41,257 nucleotides of DNA from Bacillus sp. ISL-41 (GCF_018613235.1 NZ_JAGGQP010000051.1:1-41257); one strand, 5' to 3'. Positions 7,515-15,542 are shown, numbered from the stretch's first letter. A program made the numbers and translations. The notes: a model not told the origin generated them from the sequence alone.

Positions 7515-8258
7515 ATGACTGAAGCAGCAGTGACTTTGGATGGCTGGTATTCCCTTCATGACTTCCGTACCGTCGATTGGACAACCTGGAAGATGCTCCC
7601 GGCAGAAGAGCGCCAGGAGATTATCCAGGAATTCCTCGGCCTTGTGGAAAAGTGGAATAAAACACAGGCAGAAAAACAGGGAAGCCATGCCCTTTATACT
7701 ATTGTTGGCCAGAAAGCAGATTTCATGATGATGATCCTGCGCCCTACTATGGAAGAATTGAATGAGATCGAGACAGAATTCAACAAGTCTAAACTTGCTG
7801 AATACACGATTCCCGCTCATTCTTATGTTTCCGTTGTCGAACTGAGCAACTACCTGCCAGCGGGCGAAGATCCATACCAGAACCCGCAAATCCTTGCGCG
7901 ACTTTACCCTGAGCTTCCAAAGGCGAAGCATGTTTGCTTCTATCCAATGGACAAGCGCCGCCAGGGCGAAGACAACTGGTATATGCTTCCGATGGAAGAC
8001 CGCCGCAACATGATGCGCAGCCACGGCATGATCGGCCGCCAGTATGCCGGCAAAGTAAAACAGATCATCACAGGTTCTGTAGGATTCGACGACTACGAAT
8101 GGGGCGTAACCTTGTTCGCAGACGATGTCCTTCAATTCAAGAAGCTTGTTTATGAAATGCGTTTTGACGAGGTCAGCGCACGATATGGTGAATTCGGTTC
8201 TTTCTTCGTAGGAAACCTGCTTGAAGAAGACCGTGTAGCAGCATACTTGAACGTATAA
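7515..8258 (+). CDS. hemQ: Coproheme decarboxylase HemQ
   Basis: HemQ (formerly YwfI, chlorite-dismutase-like) performs the final step of the coproporphyrin-dependent haem pathway of Gram-positive bacteria, decarboxylating Fe-coproporphyrin III to haem b with peroxide. The 247-residue length is typical. The catalytic tyrosine is Tyr143 in CFYPMDKRR, and the proximal haem ligand is His170 in [12 protein letters not shown]; both motifs are intact. The Shine-Dalgarno AGGAGTG at 7501 fixes the start. The gene is monocistronic, with a consensus promoter and a terminator, and is divergent from pta as in related Bacilli. Confidence 0.95.
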   Translation: MTEAAVTLDGWYSLHDFRTVDWTTWKMLPAEERQEIIQEFLGLVEKWNKTQAEKQGSHALYTIVGQKADFMMMILRPTMEELNEIETEFNKSKLAEYTIPAHSYVSVVELSNYLPAGEDPYQNPQILARLYPELPKAKHVCFYPMDKRRQGEDNWYMLPMEDRRNMMRSHGMIGRQYAGKVKQIITGSVGFDDYEWGVTLFADDVLQFKKLVYEMRFDEVSARYGEFGSFFVGNLLEEDRVAAYLNV

Positions 8259-8271
8259 AATTTAAAAGTTC

Positions 8272-8301
8272 AATCCCCAGGCATATGTCTGGGGATTTTT
8301 G
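8272..8301 (+). terminator. Rho-independent terminator of hemQ
   Basis: AATCCCCAG and CTGGGGATT pair around GCATATGT and are followed by a T-tract. The next 190 bases to gerQ hold its presumed sporulation promoter; CATATGTA near 8371 resembles a sigma-E -10 but the -35 is unclear. Confidence 0.9.
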
Positions 8302-8495
8302 TGTTTCCTTATGGGTCATGAAAAGAATTTTCGTTCAAGAATGTTCGAGTCATAAAATCAAGCTTTCCTCATATGTATTGAATAGTGAGGATTCATTTTA
8401 CTTGTTCTCCCAACCTGTAAAAGCTCAACTTCACCATTTACATATATAAAGGTGAATTTGAAGGAAAGGAAAAATACTTTTAAGGAGGCTACACA

Positions 8496-9032
8496 ATGAC
8501 TCAATATAATAACCCATACTATAACTACAGAACCTACCCGCAAATGTATCAGCCGTACAGCGGCACAGAAGAACAGGCAACTGCTCAAGGACAGATGGGA
8601 CAGATGGGACAGATGCAACAAATGGGGCAAGCGGGATTCCCACAAGCCACACAATTCCCTGCCCAGTCTGGCGGTGCTATGCCAGGTGTTTCCGTGCCAG
8701 GTGGTGCTATGCCTGGTGCAGGTGCAGGCGCCCAGATCCCGGGAATGCTTCCAATCGAAGCATCTTATATTGAAAATATCCTTCGCCTTAATAAAGGCAA
8801 GCTCGCTACCGTCTATGCTACTTTTGAAAACAACACTGAATGGAACGCAAAAATATTCCAGGGTATCATTGAAGCCGCTGGTCGGGATCACCTGATTCTC
8901 AGTGATCCGCAAACAGGAAAACGGGTTTTGCTGCCGATGATTTACCTTGATTACGTCACTTTTGATGAAGAAATCGAGTACGATTATCCATTCGGCGGCG
9001 GATCTGGATTGACTGCTTATCCACCAAGATAA
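8496..9032 (+). CDS. gerQ: Spore coat protein GerQ
   Basis: GerQ (YwdL) is an inner coat protein needed to localise the cortex hydrolase CwlJ for calcium-dipicolinate germination; in B. subtilis it is cross-linked by the transglutaminase Tgl. The 178-residue protein has a variable Gln/Met/Gly-rich N-terminus (about 1-85) and a conserved C-terminal domain (about 86-170: IEASYIENILRLNKGK, then DHLILSDPQTGKRVLLPM). The DNA at about 8590-8616 holds three near-identical 9-bp repeats that encode GQM units, a likely slippage site. There is no lysine before residue 100, unlike B. subtilis GerQ, whose N-terminal lysines are the cross-link donors. The Shine-Dalgarno AAGGAGG is strong. Confidence 0.92.
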   Translation: MTQYNNPYYNYRTYPQMYQPYSGTEEQATAQGQMGQMGQMQQMGQAGFPQATQFPAQSGGAMPGVSVPGGAMPGAGAGAQIPGMLPIEASYIENILRLNKGKLATVYATFENNTEWNAKIFQGIIEAAGRDHLILSDPQTGKRVLLPMIYLDYVTFDEEIEYDYPFGGGSGLTAYPPR

Positions 9033-9041
9033 GAGGAAGTT

Positions 9042-9073
9042 AAAAGGAGCACACCATACGGCGTGCTCCTTTT
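9042..9073. terminator. Bidirectional terminator between gerQ and ywdK
   Basis: AAAAGGAGCAC and GTGCTCCTTTT form a perfect 11-bp stem, flanked by A and T tracts, between convergent genes. Confidence 0.9.
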
Positions 9074-9096
9074 CTTTGTATTCGAAACCGTTTTAA

Positions 9097-9468
9097 CTAT
9101 AAATACTTTACAGCCGCAATCATCAGCAATACCCAGGCTGCCAGGAAGGATACACCGCCAAGCGGGGTAATTGCACCAAGTACGCTTATCTTTGTGACAC
9201 TCAAGACATACAGGCTGCCGGAAAACAATACAATACCAATCAGCATCAGCCAGCCGGACCAGGATAGAAGCGCACTAGCCGGAAGCTTCCCTAAAAGAAC
9301 TCCTATGATTAAAATACCGGTTGCATGGAACATCTGGTATGTAACCCCTGTTTTCCATGTTTCTAAATATTTCGGCTCAACCTTGCCTTCCAGTCCATGT
9401 GCCCCAAATGCTCCAAGCCCGACTGCCAGAAAAGCATTGATGGCTCCAATCAAGATAAATAATTTCAT
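9097..9468 (-). CDS. ywdK: DUF423 membrane protein (YwdK)
   Basis: This small protein of about 123 residues has four predicted membrane helices and the DUF423 signature FGAHGLEGKVEPKYLETWKTGVTYQMFHATGI (read in two parts: FGAHGLEGK and YQMFHATG). Its function is unknown. I place the start at the ATG at 9468, which lies six bases after GAGGTG; a GTG at 9477 in the same frame would leave no space for that Shine-Dalgarno. The gene follows ywdI by 18 bases and is likely cotranscribed with it, as in B. subtilis. Confidence 0.88.
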   Translation of the reverse strand: MKLFILIGAINAFLAVGLGAFGAHGLEGKVEPKYLETWKTGVTYQMFHATGILIIGVLLGKLPASALLSWSGWLMLIGIVLFSGSLYVLSVTKISVLGAITPLGGVSFLAAWVLLMIAAVKYL

Positions 9469-9486
9469 CACTTTCACCTCTTAAAA

Positions 9487-9804
9487 TTAGAAATCGAAGA
9501 GCGAGTCTCCGTTTGCGCTATCTTCCATTTCCAGCTTTTTGGGCTGCGGAATCATAGTAGACTGCTGGTTTATCGGCATCTGCTGCTTAGGAATGCTATG
9601 CTGTGGCGGAATATGAGGGTGAGCTGCCTGTTTTACAGGTTCAGCATTCCCTCTGCTATGCTCTAACGGCTCATCAAGGACAAGCTCGCAAAGCGTTTTG
9701 ATCGAATGGATCCTTTCCCGCTTTACTGCATCCGAATCCGCTGATTTTGCCCGCATTAATTCTTCTTCCATTTTCAGCAGTAATTTTTGCAGTGAAATAT
9801 TCAT
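9487..9804 (-). CDS. ywdI: YwdI family protein
   Basis: The 105-residue protein matches the B. subtilis YwdI family by its N-terminal helix (SLQKLLLKMEEELMRAKSAD, about 4-23), the motif HSIKTLCELVLD (about 33-44) and its position next to ywdK and ung. The middle is Pro/Gln/His-rich and probably disordered, and the tail DSLFDF is acidic and hydrophobic, a form often seen in partner-binding peptides. No function is known. The upstream 200 bases hold a parS-like palindrome, and repeat A copy 2 separates this gene from ung, which it would follow closely in B. subtilis. Confidence 0.75.
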   Translation of the reverse strand: MNISLQKLLLKMEEELMRAKSADSDAVKRERIHSIKTLCELVLDEPLEHSRGNAEPVKQAAHPHIPPQHSIPKQQMPINQQSTMIPQPKKLEMEDSANGDSLFDF

Positions 9805-9919
9805 CGACTCACCTCCATAGGGTGTTATATATGTAAATCCTACGAATCATGTAATTATTGTACCGTTCCATTCTACAACAATTCACACGTTTTTTCGACT
9901 TTAGCTAAGAACCATGACA

Positions 9920-9933
9920 GTTCCACGTGGAAC
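9920..9933. promoter_or_regulatory. Candidate parS site for ParB/Spo0J
   Basis: GTTCCACGTGGAAC is a perfect 14-bp palindrome. In its 16-bp context (A...A) it matches the bacterial parS core TGTTnCACGTGnAACA except at the first base. Both half-sites are the TTCCACG variant that occurs in known parS sites. It lies in a non-coding stretch with no gene that needs an operator there, apart from ywdI about 115 bases away. The rest of 9805-10012 shows nothing clear; a weak hairpin lies near 9955-9980. Confidence 0.6.
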
Positions 9934-10012
9934 ATGTCGTTTTTTGTATATAAAAGAGCCCTGGTTCACAAGGCTTTGACTATTCAAACTTCTTTTTTAG
10001 TTTGGAGGATAA

Positions 10013-10271
10013 ACAAGGCTGTTCATTTCCATTCCAGGCGCTTCGCTTTCCGCGGGAAGATTTAAGAAAAAGCCCAAGTGCCGGCTTTTTCAAAGTGCAA
10101 ATTCTTCCTTGGCGTCCTGGGATCCTCCTCGGCGCAAGCGCCTGTGGGGTCTCCCACTGACCTTTCATCCCGCAGGACACTGATTGAACTTCCTCGAGCT
10201 GCCCACGCACGATGGAAATGCGTTAGCATTTTCGGAGGAGTCTACGCGCCTTCTATTACAATCAACAGGAC
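10013..10271 (+). repeat. Dispersed 260-bp repeat A, copy 2
   Basis: Same structure and orientation as at 3077 and 38588: terminal inverted repeats (GTTCATTTCCATTCCAGGCG against CGCCTTCTATTACAATCAAC), the AAAAAGCC hairpin and the AATGC-GTTA-GCATT hairpin. Reading frames across it are spurious. It sits between ung and ywdI. Confidence 0.9.
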
Positions 10272-10330
10272 TTACAAACTCAGTATGGAGTGTTACAAAT
10301 GCCTCTATTATTCTTATAAAGATGGAGCCC

Positions 10331-11020
10331 CTAACCTTCCAGTTTTTCAATTTGCCAGTCGATTTCTTGGTCACCCTGCTCTCTCAGCAGTTCGTTTACG
10401 TTGGAAAATGGTTTGCTGCCGAAGAAGCCTCTTCTTGCTGACAGCGGACTTGGATGGACAGACATGATGATTTTATGTTTGTCCTCATCAATCAGCTTCA
10501 ATTTACTTTGTGCCGGTTTGCCCCAGAGGATGAAAATCACCGGCTTTTTACGCTCATTCAACAAGGTGATTACTTTATCGGTAAAATGTTCCCAGCCTTT
10601 TCCCCTGTGTGAATTGGCTTCCCCTTCCCTTACTGTAAGGACCGTATTTAAAAGAAGCACTCCCTGGTCTGCCCATTTTTTCAGATAGCCATGGTCTGGA
10701 ATCTCACAGCCAAGGTCACCATTCAGCTCCTTATAAATATTCCGGAGCGAAGGCGGGATCTTGACACCGGGTTTCACCGAAAAGCTCAAGCCATGGGCCT
10801 GCCCGTGGCCATGATATGGGTCCTGTCCAAGAATCACCACTTTTACGTCCTCATAATCGGTGAACTTCAAAGCATTAAATATATCATCTTTTTCTGGATA
10901 GACTGTCTTAGTGCGATATTCTTCAATTAAAAACTCTCTCAAATCCAGATAGTAGGCCTTTTCAAATTCCTCAGCCAACAGCGGCTCCCAGCCATTATTT
11001 ATAAGTGCTATTGCGAACAT
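10331..11020 (-). CDS. ung: Uracil-DNA glycosylase (family 1)
   Basis: Ung removes uracil from DNA as the first step of base-excision repair. The 229-residue protein has the two diagnostic motifs: [18 protein letters not shown] (about 65-82), with the water-activating Asp67, and [18 protein letters not shown] (about 187-204), with the catalytic His. The segment [12 protein letters not shown] is the uracil-pocket strand. Only one in-frame ATG is available, but the AAGGGAG Shine-Dalgarno directly abuts it, which is unusually close; a non-canonical downstream start is conceivable. Length and N-terminal alignment with B. subtilis Ung fit the annotated start. Confidence 0.95.
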   Translation of the reverse strand: MFAIALINNGWEPLLAEEFEKAYYLDLREFLIEEYRTKTVYPEKDDIFNALKFTDYEDVKVVILGQDPYHGHGQAHGLSFSVKPGVKIPPSLRNIYKELNGDLGCEIPDHGYLKKWADQGVLLLNTVLTVREGEANSHRGKGWEHFTDKVITLLNERKKPVIFILWGKPAQSKLKLIDEDKHKIIMSVHPSPLSARRGFFGSKPFSNVNELLREQGDQEIDWQIEKLEG

Positions 11021-11081
11021 CTCCCTTCATTTCTATCAAACTACCCGTTTTCTGAAACTATATGTGAACAATTCCCAGCAT

Positions 11082-11106
11082 GTTTAAAAGTATCTGTACC
11101 GGTTAT
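11082..11106 (+). promoter_or_regulatory. Sigma-B promoter of the YflT-type stress gene
   Basis: GTTTAA (11082-11087), a 13-base spacer and GGTTAT (11101-11106) match the sigma-B consensus GTTTAA-N12/15-GGGWAT with one change in the -10. It lies about 80 bases upstream of a general stress protein gene, the expected target. Confidence 0.7.
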
Positions 11107-11185
11107 ATAAATAGTGTAGACGGTGAAGGCTAAAAAAGCTTCCCAAAACTAGTATAGGCAATAAAACTATAAGGAGGAAGATACT

Positions 11186-11515
11186 ATGATGAAAGTAGAA
11201 GTAGTAGAAAACGGAGTCCAAGCTACAGAAAAAATCAACTCTCTTGAAGCAGCAGGCTTTGGCAAAGAAAATATTTATGTCTTCGCACATGATGAAGATC
11301 GCAGCAAGCATTTGACAGATGCTATTGAAACAGGCGACATGGGCTTCAAGGAGCAAGGTTTCTTTGATTCCATCGGAAATATGTTCAAGTCCCGAGGAGA
11401 CGAGCTTCGCAATAAGTTCGAATCGCTTGGCCTTTCAAAGCAAGAGGCTGAGCAGTACGAAGTTGAATTGGACAAAGGCCGTCTAGTGCTAGTTGCGTCT
11501 GATGAAGTAAAATAA
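11186..11515 (+). CDS. General stress protein, YflT/GSP17M family
   Basis: The 109-residue protein belongs to the heat-induced YflT domain family (general stress protein 17M): MKVEVVENGVQATEKINSLEAAGF is the typical opening, a short ferredoxin-like alpha/beta unit, followed by an acidic helical segment and a final strand GRLVLVASDE. B. subtilis members are induced through sigma-B; their molecular role is unknown. A sigma-B-type promoter lies upstream here, which agrees. A strong Shine-Dalgarno (AGGAGGA) precedes two adjacent ATG codons, so the exact first residue is uncertain by one. A very stable hairpin ends the transcript. Confidence 0.88.
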   Translation: MMKVEVVENGVQATEKINSLEAAGFGKENIYVFAHDEDRSKHLTDAIETGDMGFKEQGFFDSIGNMFKSRGDELRNKFESLGLSKQEAEQYEVELDKGRLVLVASDEVK

Positions 11516-11563
11516 TAAACACAATCATATAGCATAACCGATCCATAAAGATCGTTTATATAG

Positions 11564-11592
11564 AAACCCCCTGCCGATTTGGCAGGGGGTTT
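11564..11592. terminator. Bidirectional terminator between yflT-like gene and moeB
   Basis: AAACCCCCTGCC and GGCAGGGGGTTT pair perfectly around GATTT. It serves the convergent stress gene and the 12-kb minus-strand cluster that ends at moeB. Confidence 0.9.
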
Positions 11593-11608
11593 GCGCGTGT
11601 ATAGGGAT

Positions 11609-12628
11609 TTATCCGAAAAATCTTTGATAGATGCTCCGTGCCTGAGCCAGGTCCTTTGTTCCATGAATGAGAGCACGTCCATCCTGAAAAATAACCATCC
11701 TGTTGTCAACCATGTCTACGGATACCAGGTATGGATTTCCCTTAACCTGATAGCCTAAATCCCTCATTTTTTCAGCGGTTTCCTGCAGGTTAAGCTGCTG
11801 CTGTTTCGGCGGCCTGATTTGGACAGTATCGCGTCCGCATAGAACCGTCGTCTTAGTCATGTTCTCGCCGTTTAAATAAGGATATTCAGGGTGTTCTCCG
11901 CAGCTCAGGCAACCCGGGTCCTTCGCTTTGGACATTTTCATGCTGGTGTACTGGTTGCGCCATAAATCAAAGCTGACAAATGACGTCCGCACTGCGTCCC
12001 AATCTTCAACGAGGATTTTCAGCGCTTCCGCTCCCTGATGGGCAATGACCATCTGCACTGCAGGTCCGATAATGCCTCCTGTATCACATGTCATCCCCTG
12101 CAGCGGAACGGTTTTCAGCAAACAGTTCAGGCAGGGCGTTTTTCCGGGAATGATCGAAAAACTCATGCCGAAACTACCAACGCAGGCACCATAAATCCAG
12201 GGAATCTGGTGTTTTTGTGAAATATCGTTAATCGCCATCCGTGTTTCAAAATTATCCGTGGCATCAATGATCAGATCGACTCCATCTACAAGCTCGGCTA
12301 ATTTTCCAGGAGTAGCATCGGCGATATAGGCATTGATTTCTACATCAGAGTTGATTGCTCTGAGCCTTTTTTCCGCCGCCGCGGCCTTGGGAAGCTTCTC
12401 GGCAACATCTTCCTCTGTATATAATTGTTGACGCTGCAAGTTACTCGCTTCAACATAATCACGGTCCACGATCGTCAGTCGGCCAACACCTGCCCTGACC
12501 AGCAGCTCAGCATTGCCTGAACCGAGCGCCCCGGCACCAATCATCAGTACATGCTTGCTGCGGATTTTCTCCTGTCCGGCCTTGCCGATAGGAGGAAACA
12601 GCGTTTGACGTGAATATCTTTCTGACAT
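11609..12628 (-). CDS. moeB: MoaD/ThiS adenylyltransferase MoeB (ThiF family)
   Basis: MoeB adenylates the C-terminal Gly-Gly of MoaD so that it can be thiolated for molybdopterin synthesis. The 339-residue protein has an E1-like domain: GAGALGSGNAELL (about 32-44) for ATP, LQRQQLYTEEDV for the Arg finger region, DATDNFETR (about 124-132), and two zinc cysteine pairs, PCLNC (about 170) and CLSC (about 244). The last 75 residues are an extra small domain found in Bacillus MoeB/ThiF proteins. A Shine-Dalgarno AAGGAGGGG precedes the ATG. It is the last gene of the formate dehydrogenase-Moco cluster. ThiF-type activity on ThiS cannot be ruled out, but the neighbouring moaD supports MoeB. Confidence 0.9.
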   Translation of the reverse strand: MSERYSRQTLFPPIGKAGQEKIRSKHVLMIGAGALGSGNAELLVRAGVGRLTIVDRDYVEASNLQRQQLYTEEDVAEKLPKAAAAEKRLRAINSDVEINAYIADATPGKLAELVDGVDLIIDATDNFETRMAINDISQKHQIPWIYGACVGSFGMSFSIIPGKTPCLNCLLKTVPLQGMTCDTGGIIGPAVQMVIAHQGAEALKILVEDWDAVRTSFVSFDLWRNQYTSMKMSKAKDPGCLSCGEHPEYPYLNGENMTKTTVLCGRDTVQIRPPKQQQLNLQETAEKMRDLGYQVKGNPYLVSVDMVDNRMVIFQDGRALIHGTKDLAQARSIYQRFFG

Positions 12629-12645
12629 GGGTTACCCCTCCTTGT

Positions 12646-12692
12646 AAAACAAACGCCCTGTTCCATCAACCATCAAGTCAACAGAACGGGCG
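12646..12692 (-). terminator. Possible attenuator hairpin between moaD and moeB
   Basis: On the minus strand CGCCCGTTC pairs imperfectly with GAACAGGGCG, followed by GTTTGTTTT. It could reduce read-through into moeB or protect the upstream mRNA. Confidence 0.35.
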
Positions 12693-12711
12693 CCGCAGTT
12701 GCTATGTCGGA

Positions 12712-12945
12712 TCAACCGCCAGATACAGGCGGAATGAAGGCGATTGTATCTCCTTCTTTAATGATTTCATCATTGGATGAAAATTCTTCGTTGATTGCTG
12801 TCATGGAAGTATCGAGCTTCTGTACGCCGTACTTTTCAGCAACCATTTCTTTTAACTCAGCAACTGTTTTGCCAGCTGCTTCCATTTCCACTGATTCATG
12901 GCCTGCTTCGTCTCGCAGGTGGGCAAAAAATAATATTTTATTCAT
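12712..12945 (-). CDS. moaD: Molybdopterin synthase small subunit MoaD
   Basis: The 77-residue ubiquitin-like protein ends in the required Gly-Gly (PPVSGG), which is adenylated by MoeB and carries the thiocarboxylate sulfur to MoaE. The fold pattern ILFFAHLRDEAG ... VAELKEMVAEKYG ... DTIAFIPPVSGG is standard. The start overlaps the end of moaE by eight bases, so translation is likely coupled and gives the two synthase subunits together. Confidence 0.95.
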   Translation of the reverse strand: MNKILFFAHLRDEAGHESVEMEAAGKTVAELKEMVAEKYGVQKLDTSMTAINEEFSSNDEIIKEGDTIAFIPPVSGG

Positions 12946-13402
12946 TGAGATCCTTCTCCTCCGGTTTCCCTGTCGGATATGGGACAGTTTCTAGTTGATT
13001 GCCGATCCATTCCTCGCCATCTTCCCAATGCTCTTTTTTCCAGATTGGGACGATTTCCTTGATGCGCTCGATTGCATAGCGATTCGCTTCATAGGCATCG
13101 TTGCGGTGCGGCGTGGATACAGCGATCACGACAGCGATATCCGTGATGTCGAGCTTGCCGACGCGGTGCGTAATCGCAACCTCGGCCCCGTTCCAGCGCT
13201 CCTGGATTTCCGTGCCGATCTGCTCGAGCTTTTTCACTGCCATCGGCTCATATGCTTCATATATAAGGTAAAGGGTTTTTTTGCCCTTTGTCAATTCACG
13301 GACAGTGCCAATGAAAGTCGTGATAGCCCCGGCTTCACGCTGGACCACTTTATCAATGACAGATTGAACGTTGATTGGATCTTTCGCTATTTCATAATTC
13401 AT
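12938..13402 (-). CDS. moaE: Molybdopterin synthase catalytic subunit MoaE
   Basis: MoaE converts cyclic pyranopterin monophosphate to molybdopterin using sulfur from MoaD. Conserved segments are GAITTFIGTVRE (about 24-35), LIYEAYEPMA, THRVGKLDITDIAVVIAVSTPHR (positions about 78-100) and the lysine-containing IKEIVPIWKKEHWEDGEEWI, which carries the catalytic Lys residues. I place the start at the ATG at 13402 (MNYEIAKDP), six bases after GAGGTG; an upstream in-frame GTG overlaps that Shine-Dalgarno. A 52-bp-period array lies just upstream, between this gene and the moeA fusion. Confidence 0.93.
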   Translation of the reverse strand: MNYEIAKDPINVQSVIDKVVQREAGAITTFIGTVRELTKGKKTLYLIYEAYEPMAVKKLEQIGTEIQERWNGAEVAITHRVGKLDITDIAVVIAVSTPHRNDAYEANRYAIERIKEIVPIWKKEHWEDGEEWIGNQLETVPYPTGKPEEKDLNE

Positions 13403-13450
13403 CAAAATCACCTCAATAAACTGATCCGGATCAGGATTTTTTATTTTTTA

Positions 13451-13601
13451 CGGACACTTTCTCTGGTTTCTGACTCCAGTTTGTCCGTTAGAGCTCTTCT
13501 ATCGGACACTTTCACCGGTTCCCGCCTCCGATTTGTCCGTTAGAGCCCTGCTATCGGACACTTTCCTCGGGTTCTGCCTCTGATTTGTCCGTTAGAGCCG
13601 C
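13451..13601. repeat. Three-unit 52-bp array with TGTCCG/CGGACA inverted repeats
   Basis: CGGACACTTTC recurs at 13451, 13503 and 13555, a spacing of exactly 52 both times. Each unit ends TTTGTCCGTTAGAGC. Across unit borders TGTCCGTTAGA pairs with TCTATCGGACA, forming hairpins of about 27 nt. The same family occurs at 25162-25272. This copy lies inside the Moco operon between two genes of the same direction, so it is transcribed. Confidence 0.9.
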
Positions 13602-13609
13602 ACAAAAAC

Positions 13610-15529
13610 CTAAAAATAAACCGGCTCTGGGTTCTCGACGACGGCATACCCGCCGATCTTGGCGACTTCGGCTCTGAAGGCTTCAGACTGGATCACGTTC
13701 CTTAACCAGATACCCTTTTCGCTTTCGAAAAATGCCTTTGTCATCAGTAAATCGTAGTTTTCATCAGAGACCGGGATGAAGTCAAGACCCATTGCCCTGG
13801 CTGCCGGGAAGATTCCGAGGCCTGCTGCATTGTCATTTCCTTTTACTTCAGCGGCGACGCTCAGGTGCGAGAACATTTCACGGTCGTAGCCGTTTACATC
13901 GTCTGCACTCAAACCTGCTTCTTTTAACAATAAATCAAACAATATGCGTGTGCCGGCGCCCTTTTGCCTGTTGGCATAATCTATGCCCTTTTCGGCAATG
14001 TCGCTGACGTTCTGTATTCCAAACGGGTTGCCTTTTGGAAGCAGCCACCCCTGGGTTCTTTTTAAAAATGGATAAAGGACTGCGTCTTGACCCGCAAGAA
14101 ACTTCCTTACGTAAGTAACATTATATTCCTTTGTCTCCGGGTCCAGCAAATGAATGCCCGCTACATGGGCTTCCCCTTTTCTGATTGCCATTAAACCGGC
14201 CATGCTGCCAACATGGGAAGAAACAATTTTCATGTCGGTACGCTGCTTCTTGAGCTGGGAGGACAGAAGGTCAATCGTCAAATCATGACTGCCGCTGAAG
14301 ACGATCGCGTTCTTGATCTCTTCGACAGGCCTGTACAGCTCGACCTCGACATTGTCTCCTTGTTCATATCCCAGCTCCTCAGGCGGTACGACGAGCAAAC
14401 CGTCCGCACGCACAAGCGACATGGTGACGCCCGCTGCGCGTGTCAGCGGATTGGCGACAAATTGTCCATCCACATAGCCGATATTCATTCGGACAAAGTC
14501 CTCAGCCCCCATCGTGGAGACGATCCTGCGGCCAAGCTTTACCTTGAGCTTTGGCCTTTCTGGTTCTGGTACACCTAGATATTTACAAACGAGCGGCCTT
14601 ACAAACCACTCAAGTGACATGTACGCAGAAACTGGATAGCCCGGTACACCGACGACTACCTTATCTTTAATTTTCCCGAGAATGACTGGCTTACCCGGCC
14701 TTGTTGCGACTCCATGGGTAAAAACAGTCCCAAGCTCCTCAAGAATATGGACTGTATAATCTTTTGATCCAGCGGATGATCCGGCATTGATGACGACGAT
14801 ATCCGATGTCTCCACCGCATTCAGGAGTGCTTCCCTGATTTTTTCCGGCTCATCCTTCACGATTGGGTGCAAATACGGGTTGCCGCCCCAATCTTCTACA
14901 TAATTGCTGAAAACTGTTCCATTGAATTCAATAATCCTGCCTGATGTAAGTGATGCGTCTGCACTGACAAGCTCATTTCCCGTCGGGATGATGGTCACCA
15001 GCGGCTTTTTGACGACGGCTACCTCGGTGATCTGGGCTGCAAGAAGCGCCCCAAGATCCGCAGGCCGCAGTCGATGTCCCTGTGTGAACAGCATTTCCTC
15101 CTGGACGATATCCTCGCCGATCGGGCGGATATGCTGCCATGGTGTTGCGGGCTCGATGATTTCAATCGTCTCCTCATCGATGACCTGGATGTTCTCCACC
15201 ATGATCACGGCATTATATTGAGGCGGAATCGCATTACCGGTATCAACGTATACAAATTGCTCGCCTTTTTTCAAATGAAGAGGGCGCTGTTCATGCGCTT
15301 CATATGTATCCTCTGCATTCACGGCAACGCCGTCCATCGCGGATGCATGGTAAAAAGGCATCGAGACATTGGCGAAAACAGGTTCAGCAGTTATCCGTCC
15401 AAGTGCAGAGGCAGCCGGGATCCACTCTTTTTCCTGAGGCAGGTCGAACGCGGCCAGCACTTCATTCCTGGCTTGTGCTCTCGGCTTGTCTTCAAGATAA
15501 ATTTTTCGATTATAGCGTATTTTATCCAT
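13610..15529 (-). CDS. MoeA-type molybdopterin molybdotransferase fused to a periplasmic-binding-protein-like domain
   Basis: The 639-residue protein has two parts. Residues about 1-405 are a full MoeA-like domain: PFYHASAMDGVAV (about 58-70), TGNAIPPQYNAVIMVE, the MPT-binding INAGSSAGSKDYT (about 252-264) and VVGVPGYPVSAYMSLEW (about 299-315). Residues about 415-635 are a PBP-like (PF12727-type) domain: AIVFSGSHDLTIDLLSSQL, AHVAGIHLLDPETKEYN, and a final FRAEVAKIGGYAV. Such fusions occur in Bacilli and archaea, and the second domain is thought to sense or bind molybdate or a cofactor-related ligand; that role is inferred. It lies 13 bases downstream of the single-domain moeA, so the cell makes two MoeA forms from one transcript. 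Confidence 0.9.
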   Translation of the reverse strand: MDKIRYNRKIYLEDKPRAQARNEVLAAFDLPQEKEWIPAASALGRITAEPVFANVSMPFYHASAMDGVAVNAEDTYEAHEQRPLHLKKGEQFVYVDTGNAIPPQYNAVIMVENIQVIDEETIEIIEPATPWQHIRPIGEDIVQEEMLFTQGHRLRPADLGALLAAQITEVAVVKKPLVTIIPTGNELVSADASLTSGRIIEFNGTVFSNYVEDWGGNPYLHPIVKDEPEKIREALLNAVETSDIVVINAGSSAGSKDYTVHILEELGTVFTHGVATRPGKPVILGKIKDKVVVGVPGYPVSAYMSLEWFVRPLVCKYLGVPEPERPKLKVKLGRRIVSTMGAEDFVRMNIGYVDGQFVANPLTRAAGVTMSLVRADGLLVVPPEELGYEQGDNVEVELYRPVEEIKNAIVFSGSHDLTIDLLSSQLKKQRTDMKIVSSHVGSMAGLMAIRKGEAHVAGIHLLDPETKEYNVTYVRKFLAGQDAVLYPFLKRTQGWLLPKGNPFGIQNVSDIAEKGIDYANRQKGAGTRILFDLLLKEAGLSADDVNGYDREMFSHLSVAAEVKGNDNAAGLGIFPAARAMGLDFIPVSDENYDLLMTKAFFESEKGIWLRNVIQSEAFRAEVAKIGGYAVVENPEPVYF

Positions 15530-15542
15530 GGTGCGGCTCCCC

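Noticed and set aside
7329-8135. 268-codon minus-strand frame
   Set aside because: It is the antisense shadow of hemQ, which has a complete family match.
9955-9980. Terminator near AAAGAGCC...GGCTTT
   Set aside because: The stem is short with a mismatch and the loop is long; too weak to call.
10078-10467. Reading frames through repeat A as genes
   Set aside because: They arise from non-coding repeat and the antisense of ung; equivalent frames are not kept in the other copies.
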